Source: VRUE01 sp963697805
GTDB lineage: Bacteria; Actinomycetota; Thermoleophilia; Solirubrobacterales; 70-9
Length of the DNA stretch: 64,000 nucleotides
Assembly (NCBI GenBank): GCA_963697805.1
Contig: CAVOPB010000005.1
Coordinates: 62,001 to 126,000 of the forward strand
Direction: 5' to 3'
Below the pieces are notes generated by a model. That model did no database searches. It had not been told where the DNA came from and worked only from the letters and a program-made list of their open reading frames with translations. Positions 48,320 to 57,565 of this stretch are shown piece after piece. Numbering within the stretch: position 1 is the first letter of the stretch; each line of letters opens with the position of its first letter. A program made the translations under genes and the position numbers.

Positions 48320-49507
48320 CTAGATGCCCAGCCAAATCTTGATCTTCAGCCAGACCAGTTCGGTCAGGTCGCTGAGCGCCGGCGAGGCGATCACGACGAT
48401 CGCCAGCAGGATCGCGAACGCGGCGAGGAAGAGCGCCGCCGGGCCGAACCCGGTGCCGGGGTTGTAGAGGCGGCTGACGCCCTTGGCGTCGACCAGCTTC
48501 TCGCCGATCCGCAGCCGGGTGAGGAAGGTCGACGACATCCCGCCCCGCTTGCGGTCGAGGAACTCGATCAGGTTGAAGTGGGCGCCGACGCTGACGATCA
48601 GGTCGGCTCCCTTCTCGTAGGCCATCAGCATCGCCACGTCCTCGCTGGTGCCGGCGGCGGGGACGATCGTGTGGTCGATCCCGATCTCCAGCAGCCGGTC
48701 GCGCCCGGGCGCGCGGCCATCGGGATAGGCGTGGACGATCACCTCGGCGCCGCACCGCAGCGCGTCGTCCCCCGCGGAGTCCATGTCGCCGAGGATCAGG
48801 TCCGGCTTCAGCCCCTCTTCGAGGACGCCGTCGGCGGCGCCGTCGACGGCGACGATGACCGGGCGGACGTCGCGGATGTAAGCGCGCAGGGCCTTGAGGT
48901 CGCGCCGGTGGCGCTCGCCGCGGACGACGATCAGGACCTGGCGGTCGCGGAACGACGTCTGGGTCGGCGGGAACTCGATCCTGTCGGTGAGGAGGTCGGT
49001 CTCCATCCTGACGTGGGCGACGGTGTTCTCGGCGAATTCGGCCAGCGCCTCGTCGACCCGCTCGCGCTGCTCATCGAAGCGGCGTGCGAGCTCCTCGGCG
49101 CCGAGCTCGCTGCCGCGGAGGACGACCTCGCCGCCGACGCTCACCGTGCCGTCGAAGATCGTCAGCGCGTCACCATCGTCGAGGACCTCGAACGGGTCTG
49201 CGTCGGCGAGGTCGACGAGCACGATGCCGGCCCGGGCCAGCATCAGCGGACCGGCGTTCGGGTAGCGCCCGTCGGTCGACTCCGAGGCGTTGAGGACCGC
49301 CCTCGCCCCGGTCGCGATCAGCTCCTCGGCCGCGATTCGGTCGATGTTTAGGTGGTCGATAACGGCAACGTCTCCGGGGCCGAGCCGCTTCACCAGGTAC
49401 TTGGTGCGGCGGCCGAGCCTCGCCGTGCCCCGGACCGCCCCGTCAGCGGAGTCGCCGTTGCGCCGCGATAGCAGCGAGGGAAATCGACGGCGACTGGCGG
49501 TAGCCAT
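48320..49507 (-). CDS. steA: SteA-like protein (cytokinetic ring factor)
   Basis: A 395-residue protein. The N-terminal half opens RTKYLVKRLGPGDVAVIDH, and the second half has the thiamin-pyrophosphokinase-like DLILGDMDSAGDDALR and SVGAHFNLIEFLDRKRGGMSS. The C-terminal membrane anchor is LFLAAFAILLAIVVIAS. In corynebacteria SteA acts with SteB in cell separation; the second partner is not recognised here. It is 31 bp downstream of recN. Confidence 0.85.
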   Translation of the reverse strand: MATASRRRFPSLLSRRNGDSADGAVRGTARLGRRTKYLVKRLGPGDVAVIDHLNIDRIAAEELIATGARAVLNASESTDGRYPNAGPLMLARAGIVLVDLADADPFEVLDDGDALTIFDGTVSVGGEVVLRGSELGAEELARRFDEQRERVDEALAEFAENTVAHVRMETDLLTDRIEFPPTQTSFRDRQVLIVVRGERHRRDLKALRAYIRDVRPVIVAVDGAADGVLEEGLKPDLILGDMDSAGDDALRCGAEVIVHAYPDGRAPGRDRLLEIGIDHTIVPAAGTSEDVAMLMAYEKGADLIVSVGAHFNLIEFLDRKRGGMSSTFLTRLRIGEKLVDAKGVSRLYNPGTGFGPAALFLAAFAILLAIVVIASPALSDLTELVWLKIKIWLGI

Positions 49508-49538
49508 CGGCTCAGACTACCCGCCTCGGGCAGGCGGC

Positions 49539-51221
49539 TCAGGCCGCGGCCAGCAGCTCGCGTGCGTGGCGCTCGGCGGCACCACCGGCGCCGTCTCCGC
49601 CGAGCATCCGGCGGATCTCCTCGACGACACCGTCGCCGTCGAGCTGCTGCACTGTCGCCCGGGCGGGCTCGCCGCGGTCCTTCTCGAGTCTGAAGTGTGT
49701 CGATGCCAGTGCGGCGACCTGCGGGAGGTGGGTTATGCAGAGCACCTGTCTGGACCCGCCGAGGTCGCGGAGCCGCTCGCCGACGGTTCTTGCAGTGTTG
49801 CCGCCGATCCCGGCGTCGATCTCATCGAAGACCAGGGTGCCCGCGCCCGCCCCGGCGCCGAGCCCGGTCAGCGCCAGCATCACTCGCGACAGCTCGCCCC
49901 CCGAGGCGGCATCGCGGAGCGGCGCCGCCTCGATCCCCGGGTTCGGCGCAAGGCGCAGCTCGATCCCCTCCGCTCCGTTCGAACCGAAGCCGTCGGGATG
50001 CGACTCGAGCACGACCTCGAGCGTCGCCCCCGGCATCGCAAGGCGGTCGAGCTCGGCCGCCACCCGCTCGCCGAGGGGGCCGGCGGCGTCGCTGCGGCCG
50101 CGGCTGAGGCGCTTCGCCTGCTTGGCCCGCCGCGCGGTGGCCTTCGCGAGCGCCTCCTCGAGCTCGGCGGTGTGAACTCCGGAGGACTCGAGCCGTTCGA
50201 TCTCGGCGCGGCAATGCTCGGCGTGGGCGAGAACCGACTCGATGTCGCCACCGTGCTTGCGGGTGAGGCGGTCGACCGCATCCAGCCGCTCCTCGATCGC
50301 GGCGAGCCGCTCGGGGTCGGCGTCGATCCCGTCGAGGTAGGAGCGCAGCTCGCCGGCGACGTCGCCGAGCTCGACCGAGAGCGCGCTGAGGCGCTCGCCG
50401 ATCGCGTCCAGCGCGGGGTCGACGCCGCCGACCCCGTCGAGCAGCGCCTCGGCCGCGGCGATCGCGCCGGCAGCACCGGCATCGTCTCCGTCGGCGGACC
50501 CCGTCGCCCCCTCGGCTGCGCCGGCGGCGGCCTCGCGCAGACCCTCGGCGTGGCGCAGCCGCTCGCGCTCGACTTCGAGCGCCTCGAGCTCATCCGGGTC
50601 GGGCGCCACCGCCTCGATCTCGGAGAGCTCGTAGCGGAAGAGATCGAGGTCGCGCTCGCGCGAGCCGTCGCGCTCGCGCAGCTCTGCCAGCTCGGCCTCG
50701 AGGCGGAGGGCCTCGCGATGGGACTCGCGGTAGCTGTCGCGGAGCGCCAGGTGCTCGGCTCCCGCGAAGCCATCGAGGACCTCGGCCTGGGCCGAGGAGA
50801 TCGTCAACTTGCGGTGCTCGTGCTGTCCGTAGAAGGCGAGCAGCCGGCCCCCGAGCAGTTTCAGGTCCGCCGCCGAGGCGGAACGGCCTGCGACGAACGC
50901 CGCCGTGCGACCCGAGGCCGAGACCCGCCGTCCGAGCACGACCTCCTCGACCCCGCCGGGCAGTCGTTCGGCGAGCTCGGCCATCTCGGGCCCCTCGAGC
51001 AGGCCCGCAGGGAGGTCGAAGCTGCCCTCGACCCATGCCTCCTCGGCGCCCGGCCGGACGATTTGAGGGCGCGCCTTGCCGCCCATCAGGAGGTCGAGCG
51101 AGTGGGCGAGGACCGTCTTGCCGGCGCCGGTCTCACCGGTGATCGCGTTGAGGCCGGCGCCGAGGCGGAGCTCGGCCCTCTCGATCAACAGCAGGTTCTC
51201 GATCCGCAGCTCTCTGAGCAC
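49539..51221 (-). CDS. recN: DNA repair ATPase RecN
   Basis: A 560-residue SMC-like protein. Walker A is GETGAGKT at residues 29-36, the signature helix is GGELSRVMLAL and Walker B is LVFDEIDAGIGG, with a long coiled coil between. The start MLRELRIENLLLIE is standard. RecN holds DNA ends near double-strand breaks. It is separated from nadK here by an MFS gene. Confidence 0.92.
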   Translation of the reverse strand: MLRELRIENLLLIERAELRLGAGLNAITGETGAGKTVLAHSLDLLMGGKARPQIVRPGAEEAWVEGSFDLPAGLLEGPEMAELAERLPGGVEEVVLGRRVSASGRTAAFVAGRSASAADLKLLGGRLLAFYGQHEHRKLTISSAQAEVLDGFAGAEHLALRDSYRESHREALRLEAELAELRERDGSRERDLDLFRYELSEIEAVAPDPDELEALEVERERLRHAEGLREAAAGAAEGATGSADGDDAGAAGAIAAAEALLDGVGGVDPALDAIGERLSALSVELGDVAGELRSYLDGIDADPERLAAIEERLDAVDRLTRKHGGDIESVLAHAEHCRAEIERLESSGVHTAELEEALAKATARRAKQAKRLSRGRSDAAGPLGERVAAELDRLAMPGATLEVVLESHPDGFGSNGAEGIELRLAPNPGIEAAPLRDAASGGELSRVMLALTGLGAGAGAGTLVFDEIDAGIGGNTARTVGERLRDLGGSRQVLCITHLPQVAALASTHFRLEKDRGEPARATVQQLDGDGVVEEIRRMLGGDGAGGAAERHARELLAAA

Positions 51222-51252
51222 ATCCCCTGTCTAGCACCCGCTGCGGCGGGTC

Positions 51253-52791
51253 CTAGGCGGGGGCGGGCTCGGCGGCGGGCTGGGCCTCGGATGAGGTCGC
51301 CTGCACGAAGTGCCTCGAGCGGACGAGGAAGAAGCCGAGGGTGGCGCCGATGAAGGAGAGGGCGGCGGAGATCAGGATGATCTCGTTGAAGCCGCTGACG
51401 AAGGCCGCGGTCGCGGCATGGGCGTATTCGGCGCGCGACCCGGGCGGAGCGGCTTCAGTGGCGGCGGTGGTGCCGCCCGAGGCAACGAGTTCGGAGAAGC
51501 CGTTCGGCGCATTGGGCAGGGCCTCGGCCAGCTTCGAGTCGATTCGAGATTGGAAGATCGCGCCGAGCGCGGCCACGCCGGTGGCGATCCCGACCTGGCG
51601 GAAGGTCGTGTTGATGCCCGATCCCATCCCCGATTTCTCGATCGGGACGACGGCGATCGCCGCCTGGCCGATGCCGGGGTTCGTGATGCCGATCCCGACG
51701 CCGGCGATCAGGAATCCGGCCAGGAGCGTCGTCCATTCGGAGTCGGGGCTGACCCCATGCATCAGCAGTAGCCCGACGCCGACTGTCGCGAGCCCTACTC
51801 CGAGCAGGACCCGAATCGGGATCCGGTGTGAGAGGGTGCCGGCGATCGGAGAGGCGATGAAGGAGAGGAAGGTGAGCGGCAGGAACCGCAGCCCCGCCTC
51901 GAGGGGCGAGTATCCGAGGACGCCCTGCATGTAGATCGTCAGGTAGAGGAACATCGCGAACATCCCGCCGGAGAGCCCGAACGCGACCGCCGAGACCCCG
52001 TTGAAGGCGGGGTTGCGGAAAAGAGCCAGATCGAGCATCGGGTGGTTGCTGCGCGACTCGATCACCACGAATGCGAGCAGCAGTGCCACCGCGCCGCCGA
52101 GCGAGAGGACGATCACCGGACTCCCCCACCCCTCGGGATTGCCGCGGATCAGACCGAATATCAGCAGGAACAGCGCCAGTGAAAAGCTGACCAGCCCGGG
52201 GAAATCGATTCGCTGTGGGTCCTGGGCGGCGACGTTGGCCAGTTTCAGCTCGGTCAGCGCGATCGCCACCAGCCCGATCGGCACGTTGACGAAGAAGATC
52301 CACTCCCAACCGAGGTGCTCGGTGATCACACCGCCGACCAGCGGGCCGATCGCGACCGCGCCTCCGATCGTCGCTCCCCAGACCCCGAACGCCGTGGCCC
52401 GGTCTTTCCCGTGGAACTCCTGGCCGATCAGCGCCAGCGAGGTGGCGAACATGCCGGCGCCGCCGACTCCCTGCAGGCCGCGGGCGAGGTTGAGCAGCGT
52501 CGGGTCGCCGGCGATTCCGCAGAGGAAGGAGGCGAAGGTGAACACCCCGAAGCCGATCGTGAAGACCCGCCGCCGACCCAGCCGGTCGCCGAGGGAGCCG
52601 GCCGTGAGCAGGATCGAGGCCAGCATCAGCGAGTAGGCGTCGACCACCCATTGCAGGCTGGAGAGGCTCGCGTTCAGGTCGGCGCGGATGTCCGGCAACG
52701 CGACATTGACGACCGTGATGTCCAGCAGCAACATGAACGTCGCGATCGAGATCAGGACGAGGGTCCACCACTTGCGCTCCATGCTCGGCAA
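51253..52791 (-). CDS. DHA2-family MFS drug efflux transporter
   Basis: A 512-residue permease with 14 predicted helices. The DHA2 motif D1 is LDITVVNVALPDI, motif A is GSLGDRLGRRRVF, and motif C-like GWEWIFFVNVPIG follows. It exports drugs or other small molecules using H+. It lies between nadK and recN, which are next to each other in many relatives, so it may be a lineage-specific insertion. Confidence 0.85.
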   Translation of the reverse strand: MPSMERKWWTLVLISIATFMLLLDITVVNVALPDIRADLNASLSSLQWVVDAYSLMLASILLTAGSLGDRLGRRRVFTIGFGVFTFASFLCGIAGDPTLLNLARGLQGVGGAGMFATSLALIGQEFHGKDRATAFGVWGATIGGAVAIGPLVGGVITEHLGWEWIFFVNVPIGLVAIALTELKLANVAAQDPQRIDFPGLVSFSLALFLLIFGLIRGNPEGWGSPVIVLSLGGAVALLLAFVVIESRSNHPMLDLALFRNPAFNGVSAVAFGLSGGMFAMFLYLTIYMQGVLGYSPLEAGLRFLPLTFLSFIASPIAGTLSHRIPIRVLLGVGLATVGVGLLLMHGVSPDSEWTTLLAGFLIAGVGIGITNPGIGQAAIAVVPIEKSGMGSGINTTFRQVGIATGVAALGAIFQSRIDSKLAEALPNAPNGFSELVASGGTTAATEAAPPGSRAEYAHAATAAFVSGFNEIILISAALSFIGATLGFFLVRSRHFVQATSSEAQPAAEPAPA

Positions 52792-52815
52792 ACCCTAGAG
52801 AAACGCTTTCGTCGG

Positions 52816-53670
52816 CTAGACGGCGAGGTGACCGAACTTCTCGCGGATCCGCTGATAGAAGCTTGAGCCGGGCAACTGGGCAAGGGTGCCGGCGTCTCTG
52901 GCGAAGCGGACCTCGAGCTCCTCGCCGGGCCCGAGCGTCCCGGTCTGGCCCCCGTCGACGGAGACATCGACCGGCTCGCGCCCCTTGGCATTGCCGACAT
53001 GGAGGACGTCGTCCGGGGCGACGACGAGCGCCCGCGCCGTCAGCGAATGCGGCGAGATGTAGCTGACCGCGTACCCCTCGACGCCCCAGGCGAGGATCGG
53101 ACCCTGGTTGGCGAGGTTGTAGCCGGTCGAGCCCGCCGGGGTCGCGGCGACCAGCCCGTCGCAGCGGACATCGCCGACCACCTCACCCGCGATCCGGTAG
53201 GTGAGCTCGGCGACGCGGTCCTGTGGTCGGCGGATGAAGCTGATGTCGTTGAAGCCAACCCTCACCTCGCCCTGGTCGTCGATCTCGAGGCCGGGAAGGT
53301 CGACCGTCTCGACCTCGCCGGCAAGGGCGCGTTCGATTCCCGCCCGCGCCCCGTCGCGCTCGACCGCCGCGAGGAACCCGACGGTGCCGAAGTTGACCCC
53401 GAAGACCGGGACCCCGGTCCGCGCGAAATACCGCAGCGCGTAGAGGATCGAGCCGTCGCCGCCGAGGACGATGCAGAGGTCGGCGTCGTGCGGCAGCGTC
53501 TCGACCGCCTCGATTCCCTCCGCGGCGGCGCCGTGCTTGGCGATCTCGTCGGGGGTCGCGACCAGGCGGCAGGAGGCGGCGGTGGCGGCGGCGATGGCGA
53601 TCTCGACCGCATCGTTCGTCGCCGGCGGGTGCCGGTGGGTGATCAGCGCCGCGACCGTCGCCCTGCTCAC
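52816..53670 (-). CDS. nadK: NAD(+) kinase
   Basis: A 284-residue kinase. GGDGS at residues 70-74 is the catalytic/phosphate motif, followed by FGVNFGTVGFL and DGLVAATPAGSTGYN for NAD binding. It phosphorylates NAD to NADP. Its ATG overlaps the tlyA stop by 4 nt, the usual adjacency. Confidence 0.93.
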   Translation of the reverse strand: MSRATVAALITHRHPPATNDAVEIAIAAATAASCRLVATPDEIAKHGAAAEGIEAVETLPHDADLCIVLGGDGSILYALRYFARTGVPVFGVNFGTVGFLAAVERDGARAGIERALAGEVETVDLPGLEIDDQGEVRVGFNDISFIRRPQDRVAELTYRIAGEVVGDVRCDGLVAATPAGSTGYNLANQGPILAWGVEGYAVSYISPHSLTARALVVAPDDVLHVGNAKGREPVDVSVDGGQTGTLGPGEELEVRFARDAGTLAQLPGSSFYQRIREKFGHLAV

Positions 53671-54449
53671 GGTTCCACCTCCATGATCGCAGCCTCGAGA
53701 TCGGCGACCACCTCGCCGTCACCGCCGCACCAGACGAAGGTCTCGAGGTTCCCCTTCGGCCCGGCCAGCCCCGACGAGGCGAAGCCGCGGACCGGCAGGC
53801 CAAGGTCCTCGGCCGCGCGGGCGACGGTGAGGATCGCCTCGCGCCGGTCGGCCGGGTCGCGGACGACGCCCCTGCCGACCCGCTCGCGGCCGAGCTCGAA
53901 CTGCGGCTTGACCATCGCCAGGACCTCGCCCCCGTCCTCGATGCAGGCGGCAACCGCCGGCAGGATCTTGGTCAGCGAGATGAAGGAGACGTCCACCGTC
54001 GCCAGGTCGGGCACGAACGGTAGGTCCGAGGGTTCGAGGCCGCGGGAGTTGAGGCGCTCGATCACGGTCACGCGCGGATCCTCTCGCAGACGCGCGTCGA
54101 TTTGCCCGTAGGCGACGTCGAGCGCGATCACCCGCGCCGCGCCACGTTGGAGCAGACAGTCGGTGAAGCCGCCGGTCGAGGCGCCGACATCGAGGCAGTC
54201 GCGACCGGCGACTTCGATGCCGAGCGTGCTCACCCCGTTGTCGAGCTTGATGCCGCCGCGGGAGACGAAGGCGGGGCCCGAATCGACCACCAGCTCGGCA
54301 TCGGGCTCGACGAGCTGGCTTGGGCGCAGCGCCACCGGGCCGTCACCGCCGACGCGAACGGCGCCGGCACGAACGGCGGCGGCGGCCGCTGTGCGGGACG
54401 GAAAAAGGCCTCGCTCGGCCAGCACAGCGTCGATTCGGGCCTTCTTCAC
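53667..54449 (-). CDS. tlyA: TlyA-type rRNA 2'-O-methyltransferase
   Basis: A 260-residue protein with an N-terminal S4 RNA-binding domain (RIDAVLAERGLFPSRTAAAAAVRAG) and an FtsJ-like methyltransferase with SAM motif CLDVGASTGGFTDCLLQRGA. The K-D-K-E tetrad region includes LAMVKPQFELG. TlyA methylates cytidines in 16S and 23S rRNA. It begins the leftward repair block; upstream is an accessory islet rather than the usual dxs. Confidence 0.92.
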   Translation of the reverse strand: MKKARIDAVLAERGLFPSRTAAAAAVRAGAVRVGGDGPVALRPSQLVEPDAELVVDSGPAFVSRGGIKLDNGVSTLGIEVAGRDCLDVGASTGGFTDCLLQRGAARVIALDVAYGQIDARLREDPRVTVIERLNSRGLEPSDLPFVPDLATVDVSFISLTKILPAVAACIEDGGEVLAMVKPQFELGRERVGRGVVRDPADRREAILTVARAAEDLGLPVRGFASSGLAGPKGNLETFVWCGGDGEVVADLEAAIMEVEP

Positions 54450-54989
54450 CGCTGCAACGGTACTGGGAACTCGCTCAGATGCAGGGATTCCGGCCGCTTT
54501 TAGTTGCCCCTTGCGCTGCGGTTAGCTAGTCCTTAGAATTGGGTAATACGTTCCTCGACATGGCTCAGCATGGGACCAGAGGAGAGCTCTGTGACTCGGC
54601 TCACACATAAACCGCACATATGTTCGTATTCTGATTCAAGGATTCGCAGACGAGGACCGATGAAAGGTTTGCTTTAGAAGAACTTCCCGGTTGGGTCTGG
54701 CGTCGCCCATACGGTGCCCATCGAACTCCCTTGATGAGCTCCCGCGACGCGTTAAGGGCCCACCTACCTCCCATCGATCCACATATATAGAGATACATAT
54801 CTCTCCTCCCTGTAGTAACCCCAGAAACGCCTCGCCTCCCCGGCGGGGCGTTTTCTGTTGTTGGCGCCCTTATGGAGCCGAAATTCGGATCGGCCGCCTA
54901 CCCGGCGGCTATTCTGCACCGAGTCGAGCACTGCCCCGATAGGCGCCGCCGTTTACGTTGGGTGCCTCACGCTGTTTCGGAGGTGAACC
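54450..54989. other. intergenic region with terminator-like hairpin, lower GC
   Basis: 540 bp with no supported gene. It is visibly more AT-rich than the flanks (for example around 54600-54660 and 54780-54800), contains the repeat copy at 54782-54860, and should hold the tlyA promoter and the promoter for the small gene at 54990. No tRNA, riboswitch or other RNA is recognised. Confidence 0.5.
54826..54859 (+). terminator. terminator-like hairpin, repeat copy 1
   Basis: Stem 54826-54836 with 54842-54852 (11 bp, one G-U), loop TCCCC, then TTCTGTTGTT. Part of a repeat (54782-54860) shared with 56182-56241, 56813-56868, 58086-58145 and, decayed, 58762-58830. Confidence 0.65.
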
Positions 54990-55187
54990 ACGAACAGCCA
55001 TCCTGAGCAGCTTCAAATCCCGCCTGGCATCGCGGGCCTGCACCCTGAAGCGATAGGGAGGATCGAGGCACTTGCTGCGGACGCCGAGGAGCGTCAGGCA
55101 ACTGAGATCGCTGAGGCAACGGGGTCTGCGCTCGATCACGTTCCGCGGGTGCTGCGCGGCATCACGCGAAAGGTGCTGGGGATATGA
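54990..55187 (+). CDS. small protein with probable ACG start, coupled to next gene
   Basis: A 65-residue frame that opens after an in-frame stop and has no ATG, GTG or TTG near the expected start. GGAGGTGA (54979-54986) is a near-perfect ribosome-binding site spaced six nt before ACG 54990, which would give NSHPEQLQIPPGIAG. The TGA overlaps the ATG of the next gene (ATGA), which supports translation. The composition (AIGRIEALAADAEERQATEIAEA) looks like a real helical protein. The ACG may be a mutated ATG or a true rare start. Confidence 0.5.
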   Translation, partial: TNSHPEQLQIPPGIAGLHPEAIGRIEALAADAEERQATEIAEATGSALDHVPRVLRGITRKVLGI

Positions 55188-56020
55188 CCACGTCCATGGA
55201 GACTCGCGCGGAGCTGCTCAAGCTCGCTCGCGTGCTGAGCATCGACTCACGAGAGCTAGCGTTCCTAGAGGGGGCTGATCCAGGAGAGTTGCGGGAGCTG
55301 CGAGCTTCCATCTCCGACCGATTGCTTGCGGGGAGTCGCGAGCACTTCGAGCGGATTGTCGCTCTCGGTCGCCTTCTGCCCAGCCGCGTGGCGGCAGGGT
55401 TTACTGAGCATGCCCTCGGGGCTCAGCTCAGTGGCCGCGCGGCCAGCCTGCTGACCGCCGAGGAGCTCGCGGACTTCGCCAGCCGGCTTCCGGCGGACTT
55501 CGTCGCCGATGTGGCCGCCGTCATCGACCTCCGCTCCGTCGGCTCGCTGCTCGACCGGATCGACGCTGCAAAGGTCGTGGAGGTGACCCGGGTCCTGGCC
55601 GAACGACAGGACTGGGTGACCATGGGAGCGTTCGGGGACCGCATCGGGCGCGACGCCCTGATCCAAGTGATTGACATGCTCGACGGTGAGGCCCTGGCGC
55701 GCGTGGGGTTCCTGTTGGAGAATCGGTCCCGGCTGGACGAGATCCAGGGTCTCCTCGACGATGAGAAGCTGCGAGAGCTACTCATTGCTGCAGGGGAGTG
55801 CGACCTCATCCCAGAGACCGTCTATCTGGTCGACGCCCTCGGCGACGACAGCGTCGTCAGGGTGGGACGGGCCCTGAGCGAGCTGAATCAGGAGCGCCAG
55901 GAAGCCTTTGCCGCGATGCTGCTCAAGGACAACAGCCTGCTCTCCGCAGCGCAGCGCCTGATCGACAGCTGTCCCCCCGTGCGCGCGGCGATTGACCGCG
56001 CCACGTCCCACACCGCGTGA
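55184..56020 (+). CDS. helical repeat protein of unknown function
   Basis: A 278-residue all-helical protein, possibly with HEAT- or MgtE-N-like repeats: LLTAEELADFASRLPADFVADVAAV, RIDAAKVVEVTRVLAERQDW and FGDRIGRDALIQVIDMLDGEALARV each look like one repeat unit of about 25-30 residues. No enzyme motif is seen. Translation is coupled to the small upstream gene. It is in the islet between tlyA and dxs. Confidence 0.65.
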   Translation: MTTSMETRAELLKLARVLSIDSRELAFLEGADPGELRELRASISDRLLAGSREHFERIVALGRLLPSRVAAGFTEHALGAQLSGRAASLLTAEELADFASRLPADFVADVAAVIDLRSVGSLLDRIDAAKVVEVTRVLAERQDWVTMGAFGDRIGRDALIQVIDMLDGEALARVGFLLENRSRLDEIQGLLDDEKLRELLIAAGECDLIPETVYLVDALGDDSVVRVGRALSELNQERQEAFAAMLLKDNSLLSAAQRLIDSCPPVRAAIDRATSHTA

Positions 56021-56206
56021 CCACCGCGCTGCTTGCGATCAAGCTGCCGAATGCGAGCTATTTCGCACCTTGAGGTCACCTGTTCAGGGACGGGAGCGGG
56101 CAAGAAGCCGTCCCGGTCCGGTTTTCGTGTCGACTCCCGCCGTCCCGTGCCGCAGTCAGCCCCCGAAACAACCGGCTCGATCTCTCCTCCCTGTAGGAAC
56201 CCCAGA

Positions 56207-56240
56207 AACGCCTCGCCTCCCCGGCGGGGGCATTTTCTGT
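56207..56240 (+). terminator. terminator-like hairpin, repeat copy 2
   Basis: Same hairpin as copy 1 with a changed right arm (GGCGGGGGCATTTT). It lies between two convergent genes, a natural place for a terminator. Repeat unit 56182-56241. Confidence 0.55.
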
Positions 56241-56253
56241 TGGGCACCACGCC

Positions 56254-56715
56254 CTACAGGGGTGCCTTCTCGGCTCGGCGCAGATCCCACATAACACGCC
56301 ACTGAGTGAGAAGCACGAAGACCGAACGCCAGACCCCGAGCTGGCGGAAGGTCTCGATGCTGTCTGCCACATCCCAGCTCTCGGCGATCTTCTCGCCCTG
56401 AAAGCGGTGCGTGGATACGCCCGCGAATCGGACGGATCGTCCCCGGTAGGTCCCTCTCAGCGTCCAGTAGGTCGCGACCAGATCGCCCTCGGCAACTTGC
56501 CGGTCGAATTCCACGCTGAGGTCTGGACAAAGGCGCCGGGGTAGCGCCGAGGAGATGGGAATACTCTCGATTCCCCGGAACTCCATTCGGTTGACGTGGT
56601 CCGCGAAGTTCGGGGCGTAGTAGTCGGCGAGGTCTGCATGATCGCCCGTGAAGACTTCGCGAAGGGCCTCTCGCGCTCGCTCTGCATTGAGCATGTTGCG
56701 CCAGTCTAGTCCCAC
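56254..56715 (-). CDS. SnoaL/NTF2-like ester cyclase family protein
   Basis: A 153-residue protein (ATG 56715; ATG 56694 is possible). It has the cone-fold pattern LREVFTGDHADLADYYAPNFADHV, then DRQVAEGDLVATYWTLRGTYRG and HRFQGEKIAESWDVADSIE. This family includes polyketide cyclases and delta-isomerases, but most members are of unknown reaction. It is convergent with the 278-residue gene. Confidence 0.75.
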   Translation of the reverse strand: MGLDWRNMLNAERAREALREVFTGDHADLADYYAPNFADHVNRMEFRGIESIPISSALPRRLCPDLSVEFDRQVAEGDLVATYWTLRGTYRGRSVRFAGVSTHRFQGEKIAESWDVADSIETFRQLGVWRSVFVLLTQWRVMWDLRRAEKAPL

Positions 56716-56833
56716 CTCTTGCCATTCCTTCGGGCAGCGGATTGATCCAAAGTGGGCCGGCTTCCGTATTGCTTATTGGAGCGGGTCTCCGCCCCCCGCG
56801 CGGTCTGCTCCACTCTCCCTAAAGGAACCCAGA

Positions 56834-56866
56834 AACGCCTCGCTTCCCCGGCGGGGCGTTTCTGTT
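56834..56866 (+). terminator. terminator-like hairpin, repeat copy 3
   Basis: Hairpin AACGCCTCGC..GCGGGGCGTT followed by TCTGTTGTC. It lies upstream of an LTYANV gene and after the divergent SnoaL gene start, so it is not simply at a gene end. Repeat unit 56813-56868. Confidence 0.55.
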
Positions 56867-56896
56867 GTCGAAGCAATCCAGAGCACCCGCGTTAGG

Positions 56897-57559
56897 CTGA
56901 AGCCGATCCGCCGCCACCTCACATACGCGAACGTGATGTCGACGCTGGCCGTCTTCCTCCTCCTCGGTGGCGCGACCGCCCTGGCGGCCTCTCAACTCCA
57001 GAAGAACAGCGTCGGCCCGCGGCAACTGAAGAAGAATGCGGTGACGACCCCAAAGATCAAGAATGGGGCGGTGACGGGATCAAAGGTCAACCTCAATTCA
57101 CTGGGCACCGTTCCCAACGCGAGCCACGCCGCAACGGCTGGAGACGCCGCGACGCTGCAGGGGAAGGCGGCAAGCGCATTTGCTCAGGGCAATGGCGAAG
57201 TGCTCAGCGCGAGGCGCGATCTCCAGATCGGGGATGACGTTCAGTTGTTGTCCCTCCCGGGGATCGGATTCCTCTCCGTGAACTGCGTGATGGGAGCGAC
57301 CAAACCCAAGTCCACGTTCTCGGTCAACAACCGATCCGGCGGAACCATGGACCAGACCCTCGAATACGGGGAAGGCATCGACTTCACGTCAGTCCCTAAC
57401 GGCGACAAAGTTTCCGACGGGAACGAAACCTTCACGGCGATCCGGATGAAAGTCGCCACCCGCGGCACACCGGCGACGATCGCGACGCTCGATATGTCGA
57501 TGGTCAGCGACGCGCCGACTCCCTGCGGCGTCTACGCCCAGGTGATCGTCAGCCATTAG
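56897..57559 (+). CDS. LTYANV-family surface protein (paralogue 4), start unclear
   Basis: About 220 residues with the family N-terminus RRHLTYANVMSTLAVFLLLG, then ASQLQKNSVGPRQLKKNAVTTPKIKNGAVTGSKV. No ATG, GTG or TTG is in frame within about 50 codons upstream that would retain the motif; CTG 56897 is the nearest possibility. ATG 56936 would remove the LTYANV part. The C-terminal beta domain has VDLQIGDDVQLLSLPG-like strands and ends GVYAQVIVSH. Confidence 0.6.
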   Translation: MKPIRRHLTYANVMSTLAVFLLLGGATALAASQLQKNSVGPRQLKKNAVTTPKIKNGAVTGSKVNLNSLGTVPNASHAATAGDAATLQGKAASAFAQGNGEVLSARRDLQIGDDVQLLSLPGIGFLSVNCVMGATKPKSTFSVNNRSGGTMDQTLEYGEGIDFTSVPNGDKVSDGNETFTAIRMKVATRGTPATIATLDMSMVSDAPTPCGVYAQVIVSH

Positions 57560-57565
57560 GTCGCG

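Noticed and set aside
54601..54942. Short frames on both strands in the intergenic region
   Set aside because: No ribosome-binding site, no coding-like composition, and they overlap the repeat and hairpin.
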